A DNA stretch of 64,000 nucleotides from Hymenobacter fodinae (lineage in GTDB: Bacteria; Bacteroidota; Bacteroidia; Cytophagales; Hymenobacteraceae). Numbering within the stretch: position 1 is the stretch's first letter; every line of letters starts with the position of its first letter. The DNA lies in the NCBI RefSeq assembly GCF_004745825.1, contig NZ_SRLA01000006.1, positions 62,001 to 126,000 on the forward strand, read 5' to 3'. The notes beneath the pieces are model-generated. The model ran no database searches, had not been told where the DNA came from, and saw only the letters and a list, made by a program, of their open reading frames with translations. Positions 35,299 through 44,292 of this stretch are shown here, piece by piece. Both the position numbers and the translations under genes were made by a program.

Positions 35299-35318
35299 CT
35301 GCCCGCCCTCCTCTACAG

Positions 35319-36326
35319 TTGCCCTTGGATTCTGCCGCTACTTCTACTCCTAATCTGCTGCCCCTCCCCGTTGAGAAGGGGCGGTACGCAGTGCGCTGCC
35401 AGCACGGAATGGAAGCCCAGCCGATCCGCCCCCTGGCCTACGACCCTTTTTTGTATCTCACGGCGGCCCACTTGGCCTTACAGCAGGCTCCTGGTGAACG
35501 GCTTCACTTTAAGCTGGAAGACCAGCGCAACAACCAGACCGTAGGCCAGTTTCAGGTGTTCCTGGATGCGGCGGGCACGGCGGCCTATAGCCCTTGGCAG
35601 GCGCCATTTGGCAGTGCTCAGCTTCTGCCTGGGTTGCCCGCCGAGGTAGTATCCAGCTTCTTGGCCGTGATTGAAAGCCAGCTCACGGCACGGGGCGTGC
35701 AGCGCTTCCAAATTCGGAGCTACCCGCTTGGATATGATGAGGCCGGTAGTGCTTTGCTCACGCAGGCGCTTACGCAACTGGGCTTCCGCATAACTCACAC
35801 CGAGCTGAATAACCATTTGCCTTTAGCTGAAGAGTTTACTTCTCGGCTGCACCCCTCCGAAAAGCGCCGGCTGCGCAAGTGTGAGCAGCATGGCTTTCAG
35901 TTTGAGCAGGAACCTCCCTTGCTGCTGCCCCTGGCCTACGAGTTCTTGAGTCGTTGTCGCCAGGAAAAAGGTCAGCAGCTTTCATTGCCGCTAGAGCGCC
36001 TGCAGGAGTTGTTTCGCCTATTTCCGCAGCATTACTTCCTGTTTTCGGTGCGAAACCCAGCCGGAGAGTGGGTCGCTCTCACAGTAGCTATTCGGGTAAA
36101 CAGCGAAGTGCTCTACAACTTTTACCCCGCCAGCCCCCTGGCCTACAACGCCTTTAGCCCGGTGGTGCTCCTGAATGCTGGCCTGCACGCCTTCGGCAAA
36201 GCTAGTGGTATGCGGCTGCTAGACCTAGGCACTTCCATGCTGCCAGAAGGACCTAATTATTCGCTGTTGCAGTTTAAGCGCCACCTAGGCGGGGTGCTCA
36301 GTCTGAAGTTGACGTTCGAGAAATGA
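35319..36326 (+). CDS. GNAT/FemAB-like acyltransferase, probably in surface polysaccharide locus
   Basis: About 335 residues. The C-terminal half (LHPSEKRRLRKCEQHGFQFE, LFSVRNPAGEWVALTVAIRV, YNFYPASPLAYNAFSPVVLL) resembles FemAB/BioF2-like GNAT-fold enzymes that acylate glycans or peptides. Start is uncertain: TTG 35319 lies just after a -7 box, and ATG 35409 (MEAQPIRPLAYDPFLY) begins the conserved part. A flippase gene follows at 36358 (31-base gap), so co-transcription is likely. Confidence 0.65.
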   Translation: MPLDSAATSTPNLLPLPVEKGRYAVRCQHGMEAQPIRPLAYDPFLYLTAAHLALQQAPGERLHFKLEDQRNNQTVGQFQVFLDAAGTAAYSPWQAPFGSAQLLPGLPAEVVSSFLAVIESQLTARGVQRFQIRSYPLGYDEAGSALLTQALTQLGFRITHTELNNHLPLAEEFTSRLHPSEKRRLRKCEQHGFQFEQEPPLLLPLAYEFLSRCRQEKGQQLSLPLERLQELFRLFPQHYFLFSVRNPAGEWVALTVAIRVNSEVLYNFYPASPLAYNAFSPVVLLNAGLHAFGKASGMRLLDLGTSMLPEGPNYSLLQFKRHLGGVLSLKLTFEK

Positions 36327-36357
36327 GTGGATTCAGTATGTCAACTGGCTGCAGGCC

Positions 36358-37674
36358 GTGGCTAAGCCACCTTACTTGGTAATGCAGCATCCACCGGATT
36401 CAGTAGCACCCCAGCCAGAGCCGCGCGCCGCTGTGCTGGGCCGTTTCCTGCGCGGCTCACTAGGATCAGGAGTAGCTGTGCTAGTGAGGGCGGCTGGAGC
36501 AGTAGTACTCAACAAGCTACTAGCCCTGTATGGGGGGGCGGGGGGCATTACATTGCTAGCTCACTTTCAAAACCTCATGGCCTTATTCACTACCCTTCCT
36601 AATGATGGGGTGCATGTGGGGCTAGTAAAATATCTGGCACCTCTGCGGCCAGGCTCTGGCCGTTACCGGGCGTGGTGGGGTGCAAGCTTAATCCTGAATG
36701 TAGGAGCCTTGCTGCTTGGCTTCCTGTTGCTGGCGTTGGTTCCCAACCCCCTAATAGGAATGTTTCGGCCCACAATAGGCTGGGGGGGACTGTTTGCGTT
36801 AGGCATCACTTTACTAACAGGACATGCATTGCTGGTATCGGTACTGTTGGCGGCGGGGCAGCTACGCCAGTACGTGCTCCTGACGGTGCTGCTCAGCAGC
36901 TTAGGGGTGGGAGCCGTGGCCACGGTATTGGCCTTGGGCGGTTCCAGTGAGTCAGCCCTCCTGGCCTATCTATTTGCTCAGGGAATGACAATAGTACCTA
37001 CGCTGCTGCTGGCGCACCGAGCCGGATTGCTGCCTCGCCTTACCGGCCGCTTCAGTCAGCCAGCTCTTCGCGGGTTGAGCCGCTTTCTGCTCATGGCCGT
37101 AAGCGTGCTACTCTTTGGCAAGAGCATTGATTTTGCCATGCGGGAGGTGCTCATTCGGCAGCTAGGGCTGAGCCAAACTGACCTTTGGCAGGCCATAGCA
37201 AAGCTCTCCGATAATTATACTATGGTGTTTTCCGCTATCATGGGTAGCGTTTATTACCCACGGCTGGCTGCCTTTTCAGCTCAACCACTCCAGCGTAAAG
37301 CGTTGGTAAGGGCAGTACTAGCCCTGTTGGCTCCCGCTATATTGGTAGGGTTTGTAGTATTATGGTTGCTGCGGGTGTGGTTGCTTCCACTATTGTTTGA
37401 TCAACACTTTGTAGCGGCGGCCCCGCTGCTCGCCCCGCAACTTGTGGGCGACTGGGCTAAATTTCTGACCTGGACGCTACTGTATCTGCTGACTGTGCAG
37501 GCGCAGGTCGGACGTTACATATTCGTGCAGGCAGCTTCTGCAGTGCTATATGCCGTGCTACTGGTGTGGCTGTTGCCTCACTATGGCTTGATGGGAGCAC
37601 CTTTAGCACATGCGGCGCGCTTTTGGCTGCTTTTGCCAGGCTGCCTCTGGTATTTTCGGCGTGATATTGTGTAG
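36358..37674 (+). CDS. Lipid-linked glycan flippase, MurJ/MATE-like (O-antigen/Wzx type)
   Basis: A 438-residue protein with about 12 hydrophobic segments; the first begins GSLGSGVAVLVRAAGAVVLN, and LIRQLGLSQTDLWQAIAKLSDNYTMVFSAIM (in part) is typical of WzxE-type O-antigen translocases. It would flip undecaprenyl-linked oligosaccharides across the inner membrane. It starts at GTG 36358, 31 bases after the acyltransferase gene, and a GT2 gene follows. It contains none of the CTAGGCC motifs found elsewhere. Confidence 0.85.
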   Translation: MAKPPYLVMQHPPDSVAPQPEPRAAVLGRFLRGSLGSGVAVLVRAAGAVVLNKLLALYGGAGGITLLAHFQNLMALFTTLPNDGVHVGLVKYLAPLRPGSGRYRAWWGASLILNVGALLLGFLLLALVPNPLIGMFRPTIGWGGLFALGITLLTGHALLVSVLLAAGQLRQYVLLTVLLSSLGVGAVATVLALGGSSESALLAYLFAQGMTIVPTLLLAHRAGLLPRLTGRFSQPALRGLSRFLLMAVSVLLFGKSIDFAMREVLIRQLGLSQTDLWQAIAKLSDNYTMVFSAIMGSVYYPRLAAFSAQPLQRKALVRAVLALLAPAILVGFVVLWLLRVWLLPLLFDQHFVAAAPLLAPQLVGDWAKFLTWTLLYLLTVQAQVGRYIFVQAASAVLYAVLLVWLLPHYGLMGAPLAHAARFWLLLPGCLWYFRRDIV

Positions 37675-37819
37675 GATAGCCTGTTAAGTGTTGTCTTATT
37701 TTAGTCTTGGTCGCTGTTGAAGCAGATAGTCTTCATCTGACGTACTGTAAAACCAGTCAGCTTGAATACAGAGGATTGCGTGTGTTCACCTCCAGTATGC
37801 CTGTTTAACTTGCCGCTCT

Positions 37820-38737
37820 ATGTCAACTGTTGAGCAACCGCTGGTAACTATTATTGCACTGTGCTACAACCACGCTCGCTTTCTACCCCAGGCTCTCGAC
37901 TCCCTGCTTAACCAGACGTACCCTAACCTAGAAGTACTGCTGGTTGATGACGCAAGTACCGATGATAGTGCTACTATTTTAATGCGTTACGCGCAGGCAC
38001 AACCCAACTGGCGTCTCTTGTTGCTACCAGAAAATGTAGGTAATTGTCGAGCATTCAACAGCGCTTTTCGGCAATCGATGGGGGAATTTGTAATTGATTT
38101 TGCAACCGATGACGTGCTCCTGCCTCATCGGGTAGCTCATCATATAACTGCATTTCAAGAAGCTGGCCCGCAGTGCGGTATGGTGTATTCTGATGCGGAA
38201 CTGATCGATGAGCAAGGGCACTTGGTGCGTCGTCATTTCCGACGTACTGCCCAAGGTCTGTTCCCACGGCCGGCATCAGGGTGGGTGTTTGCCGATGTGC
38301 TGGCGCGGTATTTCATCAGCACTCCAACTATGACTATGCGCCGCGCCACTTTGGAAGAGCTGGGTGGCTATGATGAAGCCCTGGCTTACGAAGACTTTGA
38401 CTTTTGGGTGCGCGCCTCCCGCAACTGGCAATTTTACTTTTTGGATGAGGTGACTACCCAAAAGCGCCTGCACCCGCAATCAATGTCGCGGAAAGGCTAC
38501 CAGCCCCACGATCCGTACCTGAATTCTACTATTCACGTGTGCCGTAAGGCCTTAGCTATGTGCCGGAATGAGGCTGAGCGCACTGCTCTAGCGGTGCGTG
38601 TGCGCTGGGAGCTGCGCCAAGCAGTGCGCTGGCGCAACTATTCAGAAGCCCGCACGCTTTATACGCTGCTGCAAGAGCTAAACCACCTCACCCTCTTCGA
38701 CAGGTTGCTCGGCTTATGGGTGGCTATAATAAAGTAA
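37820..38737 (+). CDS. Family-2 glycosyltransferase
   Basis: A 305-residue inverting GT2 for surface glycans: TIIALCYNHARFLPQALDSL, LVDDASTDDSATIL, FATDDVLLP in the DxD position, and a C-terminal EDFDFWVRASRNW acceptor-site motif. No transmembrane helix is obvious. It follows the flippase gene by 145 bases and probably adds a sugar to its substrate. Confidence 0.92.
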   Translation: MSTVEQPLVTIIALCYNHARFLPQALDSLLNQTYPNLEVLLVDDASTDDSATILMRYAQAQPNWRLLLLPENVGNCRAFNSAFRQSMGEFVIDFATDDVLLPHRVAHHITAFQEAGPQCGMVYSDAELIDEQGHLVRRHFRRTAQGLFPRPASGWVFADVLARYFISTPTMTMRRATLEELGGYDEALAYEDFDFWVRASRNWQFYFLDEVTTQKRLHPQSMSRKGYQPHDPYLNSTIHVCRKALAMCRNEAERTALAVRVRWELRQAVRWRNYSEARTLYTLLQELNHLTLFDRLLGLWVAIIK

Positions 38738-38896
38738 TCGGTAGGAAAGGGACCCTGTAAAGTTTATACTTAGAGGGACGAGCACTCTTGCCAGAAAGGA
38801 CTGGCCTAGCGCTTGATGAGCCAATAAGGCAATTAAGTCACTGCTCCCAACTGCATGTACTTCTGCTTATCCACTTATCGAGTCGAATCCCCACTA

Positions 38897-40558
38897 TTAA
38901 TTATTCTTACCCTTTCTCTCGTCTCCTAAAGTCACTTCAAACAGCGACACTTTGCCATCTTCTGCAATTAACTGCCGCCGGGGGTACCAACTCAGAACTG
39001 AATCGGGAGAGTAACGGATGAGTTTGCGAGTTAGCTCATCGTTGGTGAGGGTGCTATGATTGAGCAACAGCCAGGCATGTTGGCCCGGACGTAGCTGCAA
39101 GGAGTCGCGCGACCAGTAGCGGCGATACTGCAACCCGGTCGGCATGGCAAAGCTGTAGTAGAAGTCGTAATTATCGATCAGAAAGTCATCAACTAATACC
39201 ACGCCTTGGGCCGGGGCTTGCAGATGCTGCTTGATAACCCGATTCTGCGCAAAGTGAGACGACACTGAGGGCTTCCACATAAAATACGCCGGCCGAAGAA
39301 CTAGGCACCCAACTAGCACCAGCAGGGTAAGTAGAGCCAATGGCGCCTGACCGGGCCGCAAAAAAGTAGGGCACAGAGGACGTGACTGAGCAACTGCCAC
39401 TACCGCCAGAAACAGGCCTAGGCCACTATACAATACCGATAGGCTATTGTGCAGCCAACCCGCACACAGCAACAGGCCTAGCGCTATGATGACCACGCCA
39501 CGGCCGTTGCGCAGCATGTACTGCAGCCCAAACCCCGCGGCCAGCGCCAGTGGCGGTAACAGGGGAGTCGTCATGCGTGGCAGCAGCGTGATGGGGTTAT
39601 ACTGGCCAAGCGAGGTACTACCAACCCAGAAGAAAAGCAGAGTGCTGAAGCCTAAGCCTAACCAAAACCGTTTGTCGGAGTTAGGCGCGGCAGGTTGTAG
39701 AAGGGCTGCGGCTGCCAGCAGTAGCATCGGCCCGAGCCCGGCTCCAATAAAGAAAGCAAGTGGCTGCCACGTAATGCGGCTGATAAGGGCCGCACGATTG
39801 CCTAACAGGTAATTACCTTCCTTTAGGAACTCATTGGTGTTCTCAATCAGGTGCAGGCGATACAGCGCATCGTGAGTATACACTTGGTAAAAAGCCAGGT
39901 ATGCCGTGAGTAGGGCGAGGCCCGTAAACACAGCTGCGCCCCAAAACCGCCCGTGTTGGCGTCGCCAAGCATCACGTCCCAGCACGGCCAGGTAGAAGGG
40001 GAGGTAGTAGACAATGGTTTCTTTGCTGAGCAAGGCCGCGAAGCTGACTCCCGCGAACCCGATGCCCCACGCAAGCGTCCGCGCTCCGGCCCGCCGCCCG
40101 ACCAGCAGCGCAGCCGACCCAGCCAAGCACCAAAACATCAAGATGTTATCGGGGTAGAGGTAATTGGTCAGGTTGAGGGTGAAGTAGTGCAAGCCCAGTA
40201 GCAGCATAGCTGTGGCTGCTACTACCGGCTCTTGCCGCCGGTACAGTTTCCAGATGAGCACAGCGCACCCCAGCGTAGCTAGCAGGGGCCACAGGGTGCT
40301 GCTGATAATATTAATACCGAACAGCAGGTAGCACAGCGCCACCGGACCGTAAATCATGGGGCGCTCCTTGAGGGGGTCGTGGAGGAGCCCTTGTGGGTCG
40401 GGAGCTACCCGAAAGGTGCCGTTAATCAGTTGGTGTGCATAGCGGGAATAGAAATAATCGTCGATAGCATACAGCCCTTCGTGGCTGAGGAAAAAATACG
40501 CAACGGTAAACAGTAGCACGAACAGGAGCGTCCAGTCGGCTAGGCGGCGAGATATCAT
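38897..40558 (-). CDS. Polytopic membrane protein, GT39/ArnT-like glycosyltransferase
   Basis: A 553-residue membrane protein with about 12 hydrophobic segments and the GT-C-type acidic loop EGLYAIDDYFYSRYAHQL near residue 30. A soluble C-terminal domain of about 110 residues (VVLVDDFLIDNYDFYYSFAM and so on) follows. PMT/ArnT relatives move sugars from polyprenyl phosphates. Its -7 element TAGCTTTG ends 5 bases before the ATG, so the mRNA is probably leaderless; the divergent gene at 40609 has the same arrangement. Confidence 0.75.
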   Translation of the reverse strand: MISRRLADWTLLFVLLFTVAYFFLSHEGLYAIDDYFYSRYAHQLINGTFRVAPDPQGLLHDPLKERPMIYGPVALCYLLFGINIISSTLWPLLATLGCAVLIWKLYRRQEPVVAATAMLLLGLHYFTLNLTNYLYPDNILMFWCLAGSAALLVGRRAGARTLAWGIGFAGVSFAALLSKETIVYYLPFYLAVLGRDAWRRQHGRFWGAAVFTGLALLTAYLAFYQVYTHDALYRLHLIENTNEFLKEGNYLLGNRAALISRITWQPLAFFIGAGLGPMLLLAAAALLQPAAPNSDKRFWLGLGFSTLLFFWVGSTSLGQYNPITLLPRMTTPLLPPLALAAGFGLQYMLRNGRGVVIIALGLLLCAGWLHNSLSVLYSGLGLFLAVVAVAQSRPLCPTFLRPGQAPLALLTLLVLVGCLVLRPAYFMWKPSVSSHFAQNRVIKQHLQAPAQGVVLVDDFLIDNYDFYYSFAMPTGLQYRRYWSRDSLQLRPGQHAWLLLNHSTLTNDELTRKLIRYSPDSVLSWYPRRQLIAEDGKVSLFEVTLGDERKGKNN

Positions 40559-40563
40559 GCGCG

Positions 40564-40571
40564 CAAAGCTA
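40564..40571 (-). promoter_or_regulatory. -7 element TAGCTTTG, leaderless promoter
   Basis: Perfect TAnnTTTG on the minus strand, ending 5 bases before the ATG at 40558. Confidence 0.65.
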
Positions 40572-40596
40572 CGCAGCGGCGCTGTGCCGGAGGCTG

Positions 40597-40604
40597 TATC
40601 TTGC
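40597..40604 (+). promoter_or_regulatory. -7-like element TATCTTGC, leaderless promoter
   Basis: Close to TAnnTTTG, followed by GGCC and the ATG at 40609, so the transcript would begin at or beside the start codon. It is back to back with the minus-strand promoter at 40564. Confidence 0.5.
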
Positions 40605-40608
40605 GGCC

Positions 40609-42228
40609 ATGAACCTACGTCGTTTCTGCTTGCTGCTCTTGCCGCTGCTCTTGCTCCTGGCGAGTGGCCTAGGGCTGGGCTGCTTCAGTGAAACAAACGA
40701 CGACCTGACTATTGTGGCCCTGCTGCGTGGAACGTCGGCCGCGGCTCCGGTTACCGATCTACACCTGTACTTTCATGGGTATACTGCCCTCTGGAGCCGC
40801 CTGTATGTGGCATTTGCCGGGGTGCCTTGGTATGCCCTTACCCTATACACGCTTTTGTACGCGGCTACCGTACTCACCTTTTTGGTGTTGGAGCGGCTAC
40901 TGCGGCCTAGGGTTTTGCTAGGCCAGGTGCTGATATTTTTGGTGTTGTTCTTTGCCGTAGCCTGGCTCGAACATGGCTTCTGGTTTAATTACGTGCGAGT
41001 ACCGGTGCTGCTGGCGGGGGCCGGTGTGCTGTTTGCGGCCCAGCGCGCTCCTACTCGTTGGGCGCTGGCACTAGGCCTAGTAGCTTTTGGGCTAGCTTGG
41101 CTGATTCGGCCTAGCGCCGCCGTGCTGGGATTGGCGGCAGCAGCACCGGGGGCTTGGTGGCTGGCTCACCGGCAAGCCATTCCGGTAGTGGTGGGAGCCA
41201 CAGGCTGGGCCGTGCTGGGGGCGTTGTGGCTTCACTTGACCTGGAGCCCCCAAGAAGTCACGTTTCGGCGGCTTGATGTGCTCAAGTCTAACATCAACGA
41301 TTTTCAGTTGGCACACCCGCAGCCGCGCACTGCTCCCGATAGCCTAGCTCTGATGGAGGTGCAGCACTGGATGCTTAGTGATTCCACCCTAGTTAATGAG
41401 CCGTTCTTTGCACGGGCCGCTCCCTTCAATGCTGCGCATTTTCTACAGCACACCGCCCCCATTAAGCTAGCCGTGCTGCTTCAACAGCTTGGGCGCAATT
41501 ACTTTCCAGTGCTGGTCGCTCTACTGGTAGTGGCCTACCAGGTTGGCCGCCTGCCACAAGCAGTACCCAAGCGGGAGTTCTGGCTGGTGCAGGCCGGCTT
41601 TGTTACTTTACTGCTGCTGCTAGGTATAGGGTTGAAACTGCCACCTCGGCTAGCCCTGCCATTGCTCGACTTTTGGTTGCTGGGTGGGCTGATCTACCTC
41701 TGGCAACGAGAGGAGGGGCTAGGCCAGTCCTTGCTTAGTATCTCAGTTGTTCTGCTGCTGACTGCCGTACCGTACGGATACAAGACTTGGCATCGGCGCA
41801 CCCTGCTCAGGCAGGAGCAGTACGCCAATGAAGCGCTGCGGCGCCAGATATTAAGTCCAGCAGGTGCACCTCCGTTGGTAGTTTCTGATGCCGTGGAGCT
41901 GACATATAAGTCCAGTTCTCCGTTTGCTGATCCGGCGCTGGGGCGGCCCGTGCGCGTATTGTCACTGATGGGGTGGCAAACTCTTGACCCATCCCAGGCT
42001 GCGTGGCGACAACACCTAACGGGTAGTCGCGACTTTACACTGGCCTTGCAGCGGCTTGCTACCCGCCGCACGGTGCGCTGGATGCTTACACCAGCCGGCG
42101 CGGCATTGCTCAATCAGCACTTACTACGTGCCCACAGTGATGGTAAGCCCCTTGTGCAGTTGTTGCTTAAGCCGCTGCCAGCAAGCGGGTTATATGGTGT
42201 GCAAGAGTATGTAGCGGAGGTGAAGTAG
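40609..42228 (+). CDS. Polytopic membrane protein of unknown function
   Basis: A 539-residue protein with about 10 hydrophobic segments. The first half holds most of the membrane helices and an early acidic loop (GCFSETNDDLTIVALLRGTS) that resembles the catalytic loop of GT-C enzymes; the last 150 residues are soluble. No exact family is recognised. Its position opposite a GT39-like gene suggests a related role in surface glycan assembly. It carries seven CTAGGCC or GGCCTAG motifs, more than any other gene here. Confidence 0.6.
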   Translation: MNLRRFCLLLLPLLLLLASGLGLGCFSETNDDLTIVALLRGTSAAAPVTDLHLYFHGYTALWSRLYVAFAGVPWYALTLYTLLYAATVLTFLVLERLLRPRVLLGQVLIFLVLFFAVAWLEHGFWFNYVRVPVLLAGAGVLFAAQRAPTRWALALGLVAFGLAWLIRPSAAVLGLAAAAPGAWWLAHRQAIPVVVGATGWAVLGALWLHLTWSPQEVTFRRLDVLKSNINDFQLAHPQPRTAPDSLALMEVQHWMLSDSTLVNEPFFARAAPFNAAHFLQHTAPIKLAVLLQQLGRNYFPVLVALLVVAYQVGRLPQAVPKREFWLVQAGFVTLLLLLGIGLKLPPRLALPLLDFWLLGGLIYLWQREEGLGQSLLSISVVLLLTAVPYGYKTWHRRTLLRQEQYANEALRRQILSPAGAPPLVVSDAVELTYKSSSPFADPALGRPVRVLSLMGWQTLDPSQAAWRQHLTGSRDFTLALQRLATRRTVRWMLTPAGAALLNQHLLRAHSDGKPLVQLLLKPLPASGLYGVQEYVAEVK

Positions 42229-42296
42229 CGGAAAAAGCCAAAATTTTATAGGGGGGTCTGCGGACTTATTCCGCGCAATACGGGGTACTGAATACA

Positions 42297-42304
42297 TACA
42301 TTTG
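42297..42304 (+). promoter_or_regulatory. -7 promoter element TACATTTG
   Basis: Perfect TAnnTTTG, 35 bases before the ATG at 42339; its last G is also the first base of a GGCCTAG motif. Confidence 0.6.
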
Positions 42305-42338
42305 GCCTAGATTTCTCCTCTTCCTTTCCGTCACCACC

Positions 42339-43328
42339 ATGATTGCAAGCGTCACCTCCCGCGCGGAAGTCCTGCAGCACCTCGAATCTTTTCTGAAGGA
42401 AAACATGAGTTCCTTCCTGAAAAGCGTGGAGGCCAGCTGGCAGCCCACCGACTTCCTACCTGATTCCAGCCTCGATAATTTCTTTGACGAAGTAAAGCTT
42501 CTGCGTGAGCGCGCCAAGGAACTCAGCTACGACCTGCTGGCCGTACTCATCGGCGATACTATTACGGAGGAAGCCCTGCCCAACTACGAGGCGTGGTTTC
42601 ACCAGCTTGATGATCTGAAGCGTGACCACAACAATGGCTGGGCGCAGTGGATCCGGGGCTGGACCGCGGAGGAAAATCGCCACGGTGACCTGCTCAACCG
42701 CTACCTCTACCTCTCGGGCCGCGTAAATATGCGCGAGTTTGAGGCCAGCACCCAGCACCTTATTGCTGATGGTTTTGACTTAGGCACTGCCCACGACCCA
42801 TACCGGGCTTTTGTGTATACGAGCTACCAGGAAATGGCCACCAACATCTCGCACCGGCGCGTAGGCCAGTTGGCCCGCAAAGCCGGCGACGAGCAGCTCT
42901 CCAAGATTTGCGGCATGATTGCCGGCGACGAAACCCGCCACGCCCGCGTCTATAAAACCTTCGTGGAGAAAATTTTCGAGGTAGACCCCTCCGAAATGAT
43001 GCTCGCCTTCGAGGATATGATGCGCAAGAAGATTGTGATGCCCGCCCACTACATGCGCGAGTTGGGTGTTGAAATGGGCAAAACCTTCGGCCACTTTACT
43101 GATGCTGCTCAGCGCCTAGGTGTGTACACCAGCCAAGATTACACCGATATTCTGGAGTCGTTGATTCAGGATTGGAAAATCGAACAGATGACGGGGCTCA
43201 ACAGTGCCGCCGAAAAAGCACGCGAGTACGTAATGGCCCTGCCAGGCCGCCTGCGCCGCGTGGCCGACCGTATGCCGGTACCGAAACTAGAGTACAAGTT
43301 CAAGTGGATTGACGAAGTAGGCCGCTAG
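42339..43328 (+). CDS. Acyl-ACP desaturase, soluble diiron type
   Basis: A 329-residue soluble desaturase of the plant stearoyl-ACP desaturase family, which puts a double bond into acyl-ACP using O2 and reduced ferredoxin. The diiron ligands are visible: EENRHGD (111-117), DETRHAR (197-203) and E165 in YQEMATNISH. It supports membrane fluidity control. It has its own promoter, a TAG stop inside CTAGGCC and a strong terminator. Confidence 0.95.
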   Translation: MIASVTSRAEVLQHLESFLKENMSSFLKSVEASWQPTDFLPDSSLDNFFDEVKLLRERAKELSYDLLAVLIGDTITEEALPNYEAWFHQLDDLKRDHNNGWAQWIRGWTAEENRHGDLLNRYLYLSGRVNMREFEASTQHLIADGFDLGTAHDPYRAFVYTSYQEMATNISHRRVGQLARKAGDEQLSKICGMIAGDETRHARVYKTFVEKIFEVDPSEMMLAFEDMMRKKIVMPAHYMRELGVEMGKTFGHFTDAAQRLGVYTSQDYTDILESLIQDWKIEQMTGLNSAAEKAREYVMALPGRLRRVADRMPVPKLEYKFKWIDEVGR

Positions 43329-43351
43329 GCCAGTCACTGCACTGATAGCAT

Positions 43352-43391
43352 AAAAAAAGCCCCCGCAACAACCTGTTGCGGGGGCTTTTTT
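43352..43391. terminator. Bidirectional terminator, 18-bp stem
   Basis: Perfect stem 43353-43370 with 43374-43391 (AAAAAAGCCCCCGCAACA and complement), loop ACC, between the desaturase gene and a convergent lipoprotein gene. Confidence 0.93.
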
Positions 43392-43405
43392 ATAAGTGAT
43401 GCAGC

Positions 43406-44047
43406 TTAGCGCTGGGCGTCCATCGACTGGCCCATCACAAATTTGCCAGAAGAATCAAGGGTATACTCAACTGTGCGGCTAGTAGCTGCGGTAGCCGGAG
43501 CAGTGCCCGTAGTGGCTGCCGTGGCGCTGTTCACCGGGAAGGTGCGTACCAGTTTGTTGCCGCTGATCTGGTACGTGTCTTGGCCGGCATAGCCAGTTCC
43601 AGCGCTGCCGGTGGGCGTGCTGGGCGAGGTGATGGGCGTGTAGCCTCGCTCGCCAAACTCGTAAGCGTACAGACCGCCGTTAGCTTTCTTGTTATCGGTG
43701 AAGATGTACAGTTCAGGCTTGCCGTTGCCGTTCAGGTCACCGGATACCACGTTGGTTACGGCACCCATGATATCGGTGCGTAGAGGGTCAATGGTTTGAG
43801 CCGTGCCCCGGTAGGAGCGGATGCTGGCAACACGCTGCTCTTGCGAGCCAAATGTCTTAACCGTGAAACGATAGTTTCCCTGCGTAACCTCACGATCAAA
43901 GCTTACATCAGAAGCCTCTACCGTTGGCGTCGTAGAAGCCGAGTCGTCGGAGCTTTCGCTGGCCACTGGCCGGGTTGAATCGCAGGCAGTTAATGCCGCG
44001 CACATGCCAGATGCGAGTAAGAGAAGGGTGAAGGAAGACGTACGCAT
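43406..44047 (-). CDS. PliI-like lipoprotein, copy A
   Basis: A 213-residue lipoprotein (lipobox LTAC, signal SFTLLLLASGMCAAL). The mature part contains an FG-GAP/VCBS-like SGDLNGNGKPELYIFT and the string TGYAGQDTYQISGNKLVRTF. The same string pattern occurs in the gene at 44293, so the two are paralogues. The pattern matches my memory of the PliI lysozyme-inhibitor family, where DLNGDG..EL and GY.G.D.F.V....R.FP recur. Lysozyme inhibition is inferred. Confidence 0.6.
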   Translation of the reverse strand: MRTSSFTLLLLASGMCAALTACDSTRPVASESSDDSASTTPTVEASDVSFDREVTQGNYRFTVKTFGSQEQRVASIRSYRGTAQTIDPLRTDIMGAVTNVVSGDLNGNGKPELYIFTDNKKANGGLYAYEFGERGYTPITSPSTPTGSAGTGYAGQDTYQISGNKLVRTFPVNSATAATTGTAPATAATSRTVEYTLDSSGKFVMGQSMDAQR

Positions 44048-44292
44048 AGTGGTGAATGGGTTTGGAAAGACAAATAGTCGGCTAGTATAGTGCTGAGCAG
44101 AATATTCGTCCGGAGAGACTAAGCAAGTAAACGAAAGTGAAAAAAATGAGTTGTATTTTTCCTGTTAACTAGTGTAGAGCAAAGCTATTTATATAAACCA
44201 ATATTAATATAACGAATAAGAACAATTTATAATAAGCTATGAATATTTCAGTAAGCTCGACTGTATTAGGTCTTCAGCCAAGCGCCTCTTAG

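Noticed and set aside
36358..38737. Possible horizontal transfer of the flippase/GT2 stretch
   Set aside because: No CTAGGCC motifs and slightly lower GC by eye, but no mobile genes or repeats at its borders, so the case is too weak without computed statistics.
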